DNA of 7,311 bases. Origin: Pseudomonadota bacterium. Lineage in GTDB: Bacteria > Pseudomonadota > Alphaproteobacteria > Caulobacterales > Caulobacteraceae. A program made the translations under genes and the position numbers. Below, in pieces: positions 1 to 6,164 of the stretch (within the stretch, counting starts at the first letter, position 1; each line of letters begins with the position of its first letter). The notes beneath the pieces are model-generated. The model was given only the letters and a program-made list of their open reading frames with translations. It had not been told where the DNA came from and ran no database searches. The stretch is taken from contig JAEZHG010000165.1 of the NCBI GenBank assembly GCA_023436945.1, forward strand, positions 1 through 7,311. The letters are read 5' to 3'.

Positions 1-1
1 G

Positions 2-556
2 GGCACGCCCATGCCGGGCGTCGAGCTGCGGATCGTGGACAAGGATGGCACGGTTCTGCCCAGTGGTGAGATCGGAGAGATCCAGACGCGGTCCAGCTGC
101 AACATGGTCGGCTACTGGAAGCGCGAGGATGCCACCCGCGAGGCCGTGACCGATGATGGCTGGTTCGCCACGGGCGATGCCGGGTATCTGGACGAGGACG
201 GCTATCTCTATATCGCCGACCGCTTCAAGGACATGATCTGTTCGGGGGCGGAGAACGTCTATCCGAACGAGGTCGAGAACGCGATTTTCGGCCATCCGGC
301 GGTACAGGAAGTGGCTGTGATCGGCGTGCCCGACGACAAGTGGGGCGAGGCGGTCAAGGCGGTCGTGGTGCTGAAACCCGGTCAGGCGGCGAATGAGGAA
401 GAGATCATCGCCTATGCCCGCGAGCGTATCGGCGGCTTCAAACTGCCCAAGTCGGTAGATTTTATTCCGGCCCTGCCGCGCAATGCGACCGGCAAGGTTC
501 TGCGGCGTGCTCTGCGCGATCCCTATTGGGCAGGGCGCGAGCGTCAGGTGAACTAG
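2..556 (+). CDS. AMP-forming acyl-CoA synthetase, C-terminal part (5' end outside window)
   Basis: This is the C-terminal part of an ANL-superfamily ligase, which activates a carboxylic acid with ATP to an acyl-adenylate and then to the CoA thioester. The reading frame is open from base 2, so the gene begins before the window. Visible motifs include the TGD of 'GWFATGDAGYLDEDGYLYI', the hinge 'DRFKDMICSGAENVYPNEVE', and the closing 'LPRNATGKVLRR', whose lysine is the adenylation lysine of the family. All are intact, so the enzyme should be active. The stop TAG at 554-556 lies 8 nt before the ATG of an acyl-CoA dehydrogenase, which implies one transcript and a feed of acyl-CoA to that enzyme. 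The ligase type is clear. The substrate (medium/long fatty acid, steroid side chain or aromatic acid) cannot be decided from this fragment. Confidence 0.93.
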   Translation, partial: GTPMPGVELRIVDKDGTVLPSGEIGEIQTRSSCNMVGYWKREDATREAVTDDGWFATGDAGYLDEDGYLYIADRFKDMICSGAENVYPNEVENAIFGHPAVQEVAVIGVPDDKWGEAVKAVVVLKPGQAANEEEIIAYARERIGGFKLPKSVDFIPALPRNATGKVLRRALRDPYWAGRERQVN

Positions 557-564
557 AGAGCCCC

Positions 565-1758
565 ATGCAAGACACAACAGAAGAAGCCGCCTTCCGCGAG
601 GAGGTGCGGGCGTGGCTGGCTGCGTCCCTGACGCCGGAACTGAAGGACGCCACAAGGCGTGCGACCAGCGTCTTTATCGAGGCACCGATCAGTCTGGCAT
701 GGCAAAAAATCGTGCATGAGAAGGGATGGGTCGCGCCATCGTGGCCGTCGCAATATGGCGGGCCGGGTTGGGACGAGCGCCGCCAGCATATCTTCAACAC
801 CGAATGTGTGAAGGCCGGTGCGCGGATGCTGGCCCCGATGGGGCTGAAGATGGTCGGGCCGTGCATCATGCGGTACGGCACGGACGCGCAGAAGGCTTTC
901 TACCTGCCGCGTCTTCTGTCGGGCGAGGACTATTGGTGTCAGGGCTATTCGGAGCCGGGGGCGGGGTCGGACCTTGCCAGCCTGTCGCTGAAAGCCGTGC
1001 GTGATGGCGACGTCTATGTGCTGAACGGCTCCAAGATCTGGACCACCCATGCCCATTTTGCCAACCGCATGTTTGCGCTGGTGCGGACCAGTCGCGAGGG
1101 CAAGCCGCAGGCGGGGATTACCTTCCTGTTGCTGGATATGGACACGGCGGGGATCACGGTTGATCCCATCATCACATTGGCCGGAGATCACGAGCTCAAT
1201 CAGGTCTTCTTCGAGGATGTGCGGGTGCCGGTGGCGAACCGTCTGGGCGATGAAAATGCCGGGTGGACGGTGGCTAAATACCTGCTGGAGTTTGAGCGGG
1301 CCAATCCGGTGGGCGCGGGACTGCGCGGCATGGTCGATGAGATCAGGCAGATGATGGCCGATGGCCCTGACGGTGATGGCGGTGTTCTGCTGGATCACCC
1401 TGAATGGCGCGAGGAACTGGGCCGTGCCGAGGCGCTGGTGGATGCGGTAGAGGCCGCCGAGGACAGGGTGCTGGCCGTCATTGCGCGCGGGGACAATCCC
1501 GGTGTCGCATCATCCATGCTGAAGGTGCGTGGCACCGAGGCGCAGCAGGCCCTGCAACGGCTGGCGGTGCGTGTGGCAGGGCCCTATGCCTGTATCTATG
1601 CACCCGAGGTGCAGCAGGCGGGCGTTGAGGCTCCGGTGTCCAGCATCGAGGTGTTGCTGGCCTCCGCGCGCTATATGAACGGGCGTGCGGCCTCGATTTA
1701 CGGCGGTTCGAACGAGATACAGCGCGGGATCATCTCGCGTCAGGTGTTGGGGCTTTAG
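565..1758 (+). CDS. acyl-CoA dehydrogenase, large-subunit type
   Basis: A 397-residue FAD-dependent acyl-CoA dehydrogenase that introduces an alpha,beta double bond into an acyl-CoA and passes electrons to ETF. The N-terminal helical domain occupies about residues 1-120. The flavin/substrate motif 'YSEPGAGSD' is at 128-136, followed by the beta domain with 'LNGSKIWTTHAHFANRMF', and the C-terminal helical domain ends in 'IYGGSNEIQRGIISRQVLGL'. At the position of the MCAD catalytic Glu ('YEGT') this protein has Gly. Glu244 in 'LEFERA' is the likely base, as in IVD/LCAD-type enzymes. The style resembles large subunits such as PimC or mycobacterial FadE26/FadE28-like proteins, which often pair with a small subunit. 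I chose the ATG at 565, with GAGAG at 556-560 as ribosome binding site. An in-frame ATG at 526 would overlap the ligase by 31 nt and has no such site. It forms an operon with the ligase. Confidence 0.93.
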   Translation: MQDTTEEAAFREEVRAWLAASLTPELKDATRRATSVFIEAPISLAWQKIVHEKGWVAPSWPSQYGGPGWDERRQHIFNTECVKAGARMLAPMGLKMVGPCIMRYGTDAQKAFYLPRLLSGEDYWCQGYSEPGAGSDLASLSLKAVRDGDVYVLNGSKIWTTHAHFANRMFALVRTSREGKPQAGITFLLLDMDTAGITVDPIITLAGDHELNQVFFEDVRVPVANRLGDENAGWTVAKYLLEFERANPVGAGLRGMVDEIRQMMADGPDGDGGVLLDHPEWREELGRAEALVDAVEAAEDRVLAVIARGDNPGVASSMLKVRGTEAQQALQRLAVRVAGPYACIYAPEVQQAGVEAPVSSIEVLLASARYMNGRAASIYGGSNEIQRGIISRQVLGL

Positions 1759-1770
1759 GCCGCGCGCCTA
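1756..1770. repeat. short inverted repeat made of two convergent stop codons
   Basis: TAGGC (1756-1760) and GCCTA (1766-1770) form 5-bp arms around CGCGC. The outer triplets are the TAG stop of the plus-strand dehydrogenase and the TAG stop of the minus-strand membrane protein. It could act as a small hairpin at both mRNA ends, but the stem is short and has no T-tract, so terminator function is doubtful. Confidence 0.4.
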
Positions 1771-2061
1771 GTTGCCGAATAGGCTGGCCAGATGAACCAT
1801 AGCCAGCATCAGTCCAACGCAGAATATGCCCAGCACGATGCTCAGGGCCACGGCGGTCACGGGCCTGAAACCGGCGTCTTTCAGCCCGCTGGTGAAGCTG
1901 AGGCCGAAAATGAAAATGGACGCCGCGAAGATGGCGATCGGGTTCATGCCTCTGACTGGAATAACGTCAATACTGGCGGCGAAGCCGATCACCAGCAGTG
2001 CGATGGACGCTGCCGTCAGTCCGCCATGAAAGGGTGAAGCGTTAGGATTATCCATACGCAT
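1768..2061 (-). CDS. small three-helix membrane protein, unknown function
   Basis: A 97-residue hydrophobic protein that I do not recognise. Three likely membrane-spanning segments are visible at about residues 15-35, 40-58 and 67-91, separated by short loops. The first loop holds 'VRGMNP' and the second 'SGLKDAGFRP'. By the positive-inside rule these loops give mixed signals, so topology is uncertain. The ATG at 2061 has GGGAC a few bases upstream, a modest ribosome binding site; an ATG two codons later (2055) is the alternative. The gene lies 85 bp downstream of the minus-strand dehydrogenase on the same strand, so it may be co-transcribed with it. Its stop is 9 bp from the stop of the convergent plus-strand dehydrogenase. 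Its sequence resembles a short conserved hypothetical inner-membrane protein; no function should be assigned. Confidence 0.7.
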   Translation of the reverse strand: MRMDNPNASPFHGGLTAASIALLVIGFAASIDVIPVRGMNPIAIFAASIFIFGLSFTSGLKDAGFRPVTAVALSIVLGIFCVGLMLAMVHLASLFGN

Positions 2062-2091
2062 GTCGTCCCGCTAACAATCGATCCGTAGGAT

Positions 2092-2118
2092 TGGTCGCAC
2101 GTTTGCCGGATGGTCGCA
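2092..2118. repeat. pair of 8-bp direct repeats upstream of the membrane protein gene
   Basis: TGGTCGCA occurs at 2092-2099 and again at 2111-2118, 19 bp apart (about two helical turns), in the 85-bp gap before the small membrane protein gene. A hairpin ATCC-GTA-GGAT lies just beside it at 2081-2091. The spacing would suit a regulator binding one face of DNA, but the repeat is short and could be chance. Confidence 0.3.
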
Positions 2119-2146
2119 AATCGGGTGGACAGCGCGGGATGGAGAG

Positions 2147-3253
2147 TTAGGCCGCCGAGGGTTGGGCGCTGTGGTGGTGGGTGTCGCCCAGTTCGTGCTG
2201 GATCATGAGGGTGCGCTTGAAGGCGTGGCTGACGTCCAGTTCGTCTGTCAGACCAATGGCACCGTGAAGTTGAACTGCGCCGGTGCCGACAGTTTCGCAG
2301 GCACGATCGATGGTGAGCTTGGCGCTGGAGATGGCGCGGGCGCAAAGGGCGGGATCTGGTCCCTCAAGTGCTTCCAGCGTTGCGGGCAGGATGGCTTCGG
2401 CCTCTTCGAGGGCCATGGCCATATCGGCGAGGCGGAACTGAAGGGCCTGAAACGCGCCGATGGGCAGGCCGAACTGTTTGCGCTGGCGCACATAGTCGTG
2501 GGTGGCGTGGGTCAGGCGACGCATCACGCCAACAGCTTCGGCACACAGGCCAAAGGTGGCCTCGTGCAGGGCGCGGGTGATGATGGATGCAGCGTCAGTA
2601 TCGGAGTGGATGCGGGTAGCGGGGACGCTATCCAGATAGACCTCTGCGGCGCGCGGGCCGTCGTGAAGCTTGAGGGTGTCGAGGCGAAGGCCCGATGCAT
2701 TGGCATCAACGATGAACAGGCCGATGCCGTCAGGCGTCTGGGCTGAAACAATAAGGGCGCTGGCCCATGGGGCGGCGCGCACAACGCGCTTTTGGCCAAT
2801 CAAGGTCCAGCCCTGTGAGCCTTGGCTTGCGCGGGTTTTGACGGCCAGCGGGTTGTAGCGGCTGTGGGGCTCATAAAGGGCGGGGGCGACGATCTGGCCT
2901 TCGAGGGTTTGTGCCAGTAGGTTTGCGGCCTCATCGCCGCCGTTACGCAGCAGAGCAGCGCCCAGAATGGAGCTTTCGAGATAAGGGGTCAGGGCAAGGT
3001 TTTCGCCCAGTATCTCGGCAATACGGCCCTGTGCGGTCAGTCCGAGGCCAAGGCCGCCGTATTCTTCGATTTCGGCAGCGGCCAGAAGGCCAAGCTCTGC
3101 GGCAAGGTCCTGCCACAGCTTTGGCAGCCATCCGGCTTGGCTTTCAATAGCGGCGCGGCGGGCGTTGAAGTCCCAGTTGTCGCGCAGATAGGCGGACAGG
3201 CTGTCTGACAGGAGATCGAGCGACTGTTGGAACTCAGGATCGTGACGCGACAC
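2147..3253 (-). CDS. acyl-CoA dehydrogenase-like protein, small-subunit type with degenerate flavin motif
   Basis: A 368-residue member of the acyl-CoA dehydrogenase fold. Recognisable parts are 'EEYGGLGLGL' near residue 63, 'YVRQRKQFGLPIGAFQALQFRLADM' at about 254-278 and 'QLHGAIGLTDELDVSHAFKR' at 328-347. The usual 'TEPxAGSD' loop is replaced by 'YEPHSRYNP' at 127-135, and the protein ends without the 'IYxGTNEIQ' segment. This pattern matches the beta or small subunits of heteromeric dehydrogenases (for example PimD, or mycobacterial small FadE proteins), which need a large partner. The plus-strand 565-1758 protein is the natural candidate, though it lies on the opposite strand. The start is GTG at 3253, fixed by the strong AAGGGAGG 5 nt upstream. 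It is divergent from the dehydrogenase at 3345. The fold is certain; lack of catalysis on its own is inferred. Confidence 0.9.
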   Translation of the reverse strand: MSRHDPEFQQSLDLLSDSLSAYLRDNWDFNARRAAIESQAGWLPKLWQDLAAELGLLAAAEIEEYGGLGLGLTAQGRIAEILGENLALTPYLESSILGAALLRNGGDEAANLLAQTLEGQIVAPALYEPHSRYNPLAVKTRASQGSQGWTLIGQKRVVRAAPWASALIVSAQTPDGIGLFIVDANASGLRLDTLKLHDGPRAAEVYLDSVPATRIHSDTDAASIITRALHEATFGLCAEAVGVMRRLTHATHDYVRQRKQFGLPIGAFQALQFRLADMAMALEEAEAILPATLEALEGPDPALCARAISSAKLTIDRACETVGTGAVQLHGAIGLTDELDVSHAFKRTLMIQHELGDTHHHSAQPSAA

Positions 3254-3258
3254 AAGAA

Positions 3259-3266
3259 CCTCCCTT
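3259..3266 (-). promoter_or_regulatory. ribosome binding site deciding a GTG start
   Basis: On the minus strand this reads AAGGGAGG, ending 5 nt before GTG at 3253. It is the strongest Shine-Dalgarno match in the cluster and fixes the start of the small-subunit-type dehydrogenase. Confidence 0.75.
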
Positions 3267-3272
3267 GACCGG

Positions 3273-3284
3273 AGCCTTTCGGCT
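3273..3284 (-). other. mRNA leader mini-hairpin with GAAA tetraloop
   Basis: The minus-strand leader reads AGCC-GAAA-GGCT, a 4-bp stem closed by a GNRA-type tetraloop, 6 nt upstream of the ribosome binding site of the dehydrogenase at 2147-3253. It may stabilise the 5' end or affect initiation. It is short, so chance is possible. Confidence 0.35.
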
Positions 3285-3290
3285 ATCTTA

Positions 3291-3330
3291 GTTATTTAAT
3301 CGCATAAATAATAACTTCTCAAGCGAGAAG
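3291..3330. promoter_or_regulatory. overlapping divergent promoter/operator region with two palindromes
   Basis: The 91-bp gap between two divergent dehydrogenase genes holds an AT-rich core. On the minus strand, TTGAGA (plus positions 3317-3322) and TAAATA (3293-3298) are separated by 18 bp, a reasonable sigma-70-type promoter. On the plus strand a matching TAAATA lies at 3305-3310 with no good -35. The two -10-like boxes are the arms of a perfect 7-bp dyad, TTATTTA (3292-3298) and TAAATAA (3305-3311). A second dyad, CTTCTC (3315-3320) and GAGAAG (3325-3330), overlaps the minus-strand -35. A regulator bound to either dyad would affect both genes. The boxes are seen; promoter activity is inferred. 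Confidence 0.5.
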
Positions 3331-3344
3331 ATGAGGGATACGCC

Positions 3345-4487
3345 ATGCTGGATATTAGCCGCCGCACCGCCTTTGACGAGCAACACAATATGTTCCGCGA
3401 GAGCGTGCGGAAGTTTTTCGAAACCGAGGCTGCGCCGCATCTCGATCGCTGGGAACATGAGGGGCTGGTAGAGCCTGAGTTCTGGCTGAAGGCAGGTGAA
3501 GCGGGTCTGTTATGCCCGACTGTGCCGGAGGAATACGGCGGTCTGGGTCTCGACTTCCGCTTCAATGCGGTGGTGGCCGAGGAGATGGCCTATGCCATGG
3601 TGCCTGCGGGCTTCACCCTGCAGTCGGACATTATCGTCGATTACATCCTCAACTATGGCACCGAAGAGCAGAAGCAGAAGTATCTGCCGCGCATGGTCAC
3701 GGGCGAGCTGATTACCGCCATCGCCATGACGGAACCGGGTGCGGGCTCCGACCTTCAAGGCGTGCGGACGACCGCAATCAAGGATGGCGACGAATACGTC
3801 ATCAACGGCTCCAAGACCTATATTACCAACGGCCAGACGGCGGATCTGATCATCGTGGTGGCCAAAACCAATCCGGCAGAAGGAGCCAAAGGTATCAGCC
3901 TGATCTTTGTGGAATCCGATGCCGCGGGCTTCTCGCGCGGGCGCAACCTCGACAAGATCGGTCTGCACGGCGGCGATACGTCGGAGCTGTTCTTCAGTGA
4001 TGTGCGGGTGAAGGCTGATGCCCTTCTGGGTCAGGAGGGTCACGGCTTCTATTATCTGATGGGGCAGTTGGCTCAGGAGCGTCTCTCGATTGCGATCTCG
4101 GCGCAGGCTGCGGCGCAAAAGGCGCTCGATCTGGCTGTGACCTATGCCAAGGAGCGTGTGGCGTTCGGCAAGCCGATCATCACCATGCAGACCATGCGTC
4201 ATAATCTGGCAGAGATGGCGGCCAAGGTGCAGGTGGGGTGGGCGCACCTCGACTGGTGCCTGCAACGCCATGTGGCCCATGAACTCACGCCTGTGGAAGC
4301 CTCGGCGGCCAAGCTGTTCCACACCGACCTGCAATGGGAGATGGTGGATCGCGGCCTGCAGGTGCATGGCGGGGCGGGCTATATGAACGAGTTTCCGATT
4401 GCCCGTCTGTGGCGCGACAGCCGCGTCACCCGCATCTTTGGCGGCACTAACGAGGTGATGAAGGAAGTCATCGGGCGGGGGTTGTAG
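3345..4487 (+). CDS. acyl-CoA dehydrogenase, long-chain/isovaleryl type
   Basis: A complete 380-residue FAD-dependent acyl-CoA dehydrogenase, the normal length for the family, catalysing the first oxidation of beta-oxidation in the cytoplasm with ETF as electron acceptor. The N-terminal domain has 'PEEYGGLGLDF' at 61-71. The flavin/substrate motif 'MTEPGAGSD' is at 128-136, and 'VINGSKTYITNGQTADLIIV' follows at 152-171. 'QLAQERLSIA' at 241-250 supplies Glu245, aligned with the helix-G catalytic Glu of LCAD/IVD. 'ERVAFGKPI' is at 270-278, and the C-terminus has 'IFGGTNEVMKEVIGRGL', with Gly where MCAD has its Glu. The ATG at 3345 is preceded by GAGGG 7 nt upstream. All key elements are intact, so it should be active without a partner. 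It is transcribed away from the small-subunit-type gene and ends about 100 bp before a strong terminator. Substrate chain length is not readable. Confidence 0.95.
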   Translation: MLDISRRTAFDEQHNMFRESVRKFFETEAAPHLDRWEHEGLVEPEFWLKAGEAGLLCPTVPEEYGGLGLDFRFNAVVAEEMAYAMVPAGFTLQSDIIVDYILNYGTEEQKQKYLPRMVTGELITAIAMTEPGAGSDLQGVRTTAIKDGDEYVINGSKTYITNGQTADLIIVVAKTNPAEGAKGISLIFVESDAAGFSRGRNLDKIGLHGGDTSELFFSDVRVKADALLGQEGHGFYYLMGQLAQERLSIAISAQAAAQKALDLAVTYAKERVAFGKPIITMQTMRHNLAEMAAKVQVGWAHLDWCLQRHVAHELTPVEASAAKLFHTDLQWEMVDRGLQVHGGAGYMNEFPIARLWRDSRVTRIFGGTNEVMKEVIGRGL

Positions 4488-4585
4488 CCTGAGTGGGTCG
4501 GGAGGTTCTGAAGGGCTGACGATCGCGGGCTACTTTAAATGCTTGCCCTGGTTCGGGCCGGGGGCGGCTAGACGGTTCTCCATAT

Positions 4586-4622
4586 GACAAACCCCGCGCA
4601 GTCTGGCTGTGCGGGGTTTGTC
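4586..4622. terminator. strong hairpin terminator, probably bidirectional
   Basis: GACAAACCCCGC (4586-4597) pairs perfectly with GCGGGGTTTGTC (4611-4622). Four further pairs (one G-U) close the stem to a 5-nt loop at 4602-4606, giving 16 bp. The plus-strand arm ends in TTTGTC rather than a long T-run. It lies between the 3' ends of the convergent genes ending at 4487 (+) and 4641 (-), so it probably ends both transcripts. Confidence 0.8.
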
Positions 4623-4640
4623 GATTGGTTGATGAGGGAC

Positions 4641-5009
4641 TTAGTCCGCCTGATAGGCACCCAGCAGTTCGGGACGGGTGGTCAGCAGGTTTTGGCATTG
4701 GGCGCGGAGCTCGGCCTTGGCCTCTTCGCTCGGTTCGCCCGGATGCTTGGCTTCAAGCTCGGCCATATAGGCCTTGTAGGCTTCCTCGCCTGCATTATCG
4801 ATTACATTGCGGTCGACTTGCAGCGCTTCGGCGCGGGTGAACAGGCTCTCGATCGTGGTGGTGATGTAGTCACCTTTCGCCGTACCAACCTCAAGGACTT
4901 CGCAAATCTGGACATCGACCATGTCGCGGCCCAGTTGCGCGGCATCTGCGAGTAGAGCATCGGCGGGGCTTTGCGAGAGTGCCAGAGCGGCCAGTAGAGA
5001 AGCGATCAT
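4641..5009 (-). CDS. small probably exported hypothetical protein
   Basis: A 122-residue protein that I do not recognise. The first 18 residues, 'MIASLLAALALSQSPADA', look like a signal peptide with a hydrophobic core and a plausible cleavage after 'ADA', but they lack a positive n-region. The mature part is acidic and probably mostly helical, with two cysteines (Cys36 and Cys105) that could form a disulfide in the periplasm. 'GEEAYKAYMAELEAKHPGEPSEEAKAELRAQC' includes a helical, charged segment at about residues 74-105. The ATG at 5009 has only a weak upstream AAAGG about 10 nt away. No other ATG, GTG or TTG is available just upstream in frame. The gene follows the TetR gene on the same strand after a 133-bp gap and ends next to the hairpin terminator. 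Export is inferred. Confidence 0.72.
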   Translation of the reverse strand: MIASLLAALALSQSPADALLADAAQLGRDMVDVQICEVLEVGTAKGDYITTTIESLFTRAEALQVDRNVIDNAGEEAYKAYMAELEAKHPGEPSEEAKAELRAQCQNLLTTRPELLGAYQAD

Positions 5010-5034
5010 GCGGGGAATGCCTTTGAACAGCGTC

Positions 5035-5051
5035 AGGTGTGTTATCCACCT
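5035..5051. repeat. small inverted repeat containing a near-consensus DnaA box
   Basis: AGGTG (5035-5039) and CACCT (5047-5051) flank TGTTATC. TTATCCACC at 5042-5050 differs from the DnaA box TTATCCACA at the last base only. It lies 33-41 bp upstream of the start codon of the exported-protein gene. A single near match can occur by chance. Confidence 0.3.
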
Positions 5052-5075
5052 AACGATGTTTCGATCATGCTGTCA

Positions 5076-5096
5076 CTCTCAAGGATATAAAGAGAG
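5076..5096. repeat. inverted repeat between the TetR gene and the exported-protein gene
   Basis: CTCTC (5076-5080) and GAGAG (5092-5096) flank the AT-rich AAGGATATAAA. Adding TCA/TGA on the outside with one bulge would lengthen the stem. It could be an operator or a weak hairpin after the TetR gene. No T-tract is present. Confidence 0.3.
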
Positions 5097-5142
5097 CTGA
5101 ACGGTCTGTAGTGTAAGCATGCCGTCGGCGCATACAGATCGC

Positions 5143-5781
5143 CTATGCGGCGGGCGTCAGGCCTTGCGTGACCGTTTGGTACAGGTGATCCACATAGCGG
5201 CGCTTGAGGTCCTGCGTGACTTCCTCAACGCCGAACACGTGATCCAGCGTCGCGCGGCCAAAGAACAGATAGTCGCACGCCCCGACCAGATGGAAATAGA
5301 ACAGCAGCGGGTCGGTCTGGCGGAAGAGACCGGCTTCATACCCTTCGCGCAGGATGGCGGTCTGGGCCTCGACCAGAGGGCGGGCGAACTCTTCGGCGAT
5401 GATCTTGCCGTACTCCTGACCGGCGTCGGTAAGCAGATAGTGCATCAGCCGGTTCACATAGGGGTATTTGAAATAGGTGTTCACCACACCGTTGATGTGG
5501 ATGCGCAGCTTTTCATTGGGGGCCATGGCCGCGTGGGTCAGCGGCTCGAGTTCGGCCATGCGCGGGCCAAGAACCTTGCGTAGCAGTTCGACAAGCAGGC
5601 CGTTCTTGGAGCCGAAATAGTATTTCACCAGAGCGGAGTTCAGACCGGAGCGCTCGGCAATCTCGGCCAGAGAGATGTCGATCGAGCGTTGCTCGGTCAT
5701 CAGTTCGCCGGTGGCATCCAGAAGCTGGTCCCGCGCCGAGGGGGTGTCGGCAGCCATATTCTTGCGCGAAGGACGGGCCAA
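5143..5781 (-). CDS. TetR-family transcriptional regulator
   Basis: A one-component repressor-type regulator of about 212 residues, typical for the family. The N-terminal helix-turn-helix is clear: 'ISLAEIAERSGLNSALVKYYFGSKNGLL' at about residues 36-63 carries the family's 'YYFGSK' recognition-helix end. The C-terminal part is helical and aromatic-rich ('YFKYPYVNRLMHYLL', 'LLFYFHLVGACDYLFFG'), consistent with a hydrophobic ligand pocket. I chose a TTG start at 5781 because AAGGAG lies exactly 6 nt upstream on the minus strand and the product begins 'MARPSRKN', a familiar TetR opening. Alternatives are GTG at 5802, which would place that Shine-Dalgarno inside the gene, and ATG at 5757. The gene is within reach of three acyl-CoA dehydrogenase genes, and such regulators often sense acyl-CoA or fatty acids, but its target here is only guessed. 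Confidence 0.92.
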   Translation of the reverse strand: MARPSRKNMAADTPSARDQLLDATGELMTEQRSIDISLAEIAERSGLNSALVKYYFGSKNGLLVELLRKVLGPRMAELEPLTHAAMAPNEKLRIHINGVVNTYFKYPYVNRLMHYLLTDAGQEYGKIIAEEFARPLVEAQTAILREGYEAGLFRQTDPLLFYFHLVGACDYLFFGRATLDHVFGVEEVTQDLKRRYVDHLYQTVTQGLTPAA

Positions 5782-5787
5782 GCAAAG

Positions 5788-5793
5788 CTCCTT
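5788..5793 (-). promoter_or_regulatory. ribosome binding site deciding a TTG start
   Basis: The minus strand reads AAGGAG, followed by 6 nt and TTG at 5781. The near-perfect site argues for this rare start codon over the upstream GTG at 5802 and the downstream ATG at 5757. Confidence 0.65.
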
Positions 5794-5888
5794 GGAATGC
5801 ACGGCAGGGCGGATTGCAGAATCGCAGTTACCGCAAGCTTCTAGCGCAAAATGCCCGCGAAAACTAATCGCTCAGCTAAGCTTTGGCC

Positions 5889-6149
5889 CTAGGGAAGCGG
5901 GGCGCTGCCCATACGGGTCTGTGCGGCCTTGCTGACGGCGGCGAATGCAGCGTGCATCCAGTATTCCGCATCATCCAGACGGGCTTCGGCGCGGCGCTGC
6001 ATACCGCGACGGCGGCGAAGGGCAGCATTGTCCAGTAGGCGGGCGTGCAGGGCGCGTGGTGTCAGATTGACGATCGGGGGAGCTCCGGGGACAGCAACGG
6101 CATCAGGGCCGGTGGGCTCCACCGCCGGACGGGCGATGGCGATAAACAT
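5889..6149 (-). CDS. small Arg/Ala-rich hypothetical protein
   Basis: An 86-residue reading frame that I do not recognise. The first third is Pro/Ala/Val-rich without an obvious fold ('ARPAVEPTGPDAVAVPGAPP'). The rest is likely helical and strongly basic, with 'RALHARLLDNAALRRRRGMQRRAEARL' at about 32-58 and then 'DDAEYWMHAAFAAVSKAAQ'. Codon use has a high share of G or C at third positions, like the neighbouring real genes, which supports coding. The ATG at 6149 has only a weak AAGAG about 13 nt upstream. It lies divergent from dnaG and about 110 bp upstream of the TetR start on the same strand. The basic helix could bind nucleic acid, but this is speculation. An overlapping plus-strand frame at 5929-6171 has poorer composition and is taken as a shadow. 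Confidence 0.55.
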   Translation of the reverse strand: MFIAIARPAVEPTGPDAVAVPGAPPIVNLTPRALHARLLDNAALRRRRGMQRRAEARLDDAEYWMHAAFAAVSKAAQTRMGSAPLP

Positions 6150-6164
6150 AAGAATTTCTGGCTC

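Noticed and set aside
553..1398. Long minus-strand open frame of 281 codons opposite the first dehydrogenase
   Set aside because: It is antisense to an unmistakable acyl-CoA dehydrogenase, its product has no recognisable motif, and it is rich in His, Arg and Gln as expected of a GC-rich shadow frame.
2162..2746. Plus-strand open frame of 194 codons opposite the small-subunit dehydrogenase
   Set aside because: It is Gly/Ala/Val-rich without motifs, while the minus strand encodes a recognisable dehydrogenase with a strong ribosome binding site.
3510..4367. Long minus-strand open frame of 285 codons opposite the third dehydrogenase
   Set aside because: It mirrors the codons of a clear real gene and has low-complexity His/Arg-rich content with no family motif.
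4488..4585. Possible tRNA or small RNA before the terminator, prompted by a GGTTCGGGCC stretch
   Set aside because: No cloverleaf arms or anticodon stem can be formed around it. It is probably just the 3' untranslated region of the upstream gene.
5119..5583. Plus-strand open frame of 154 codons opposite the TetR gene
   Set aside because: The minus strand carries a clear TetR helix-turn-helix protein; the plus frame is its complement.
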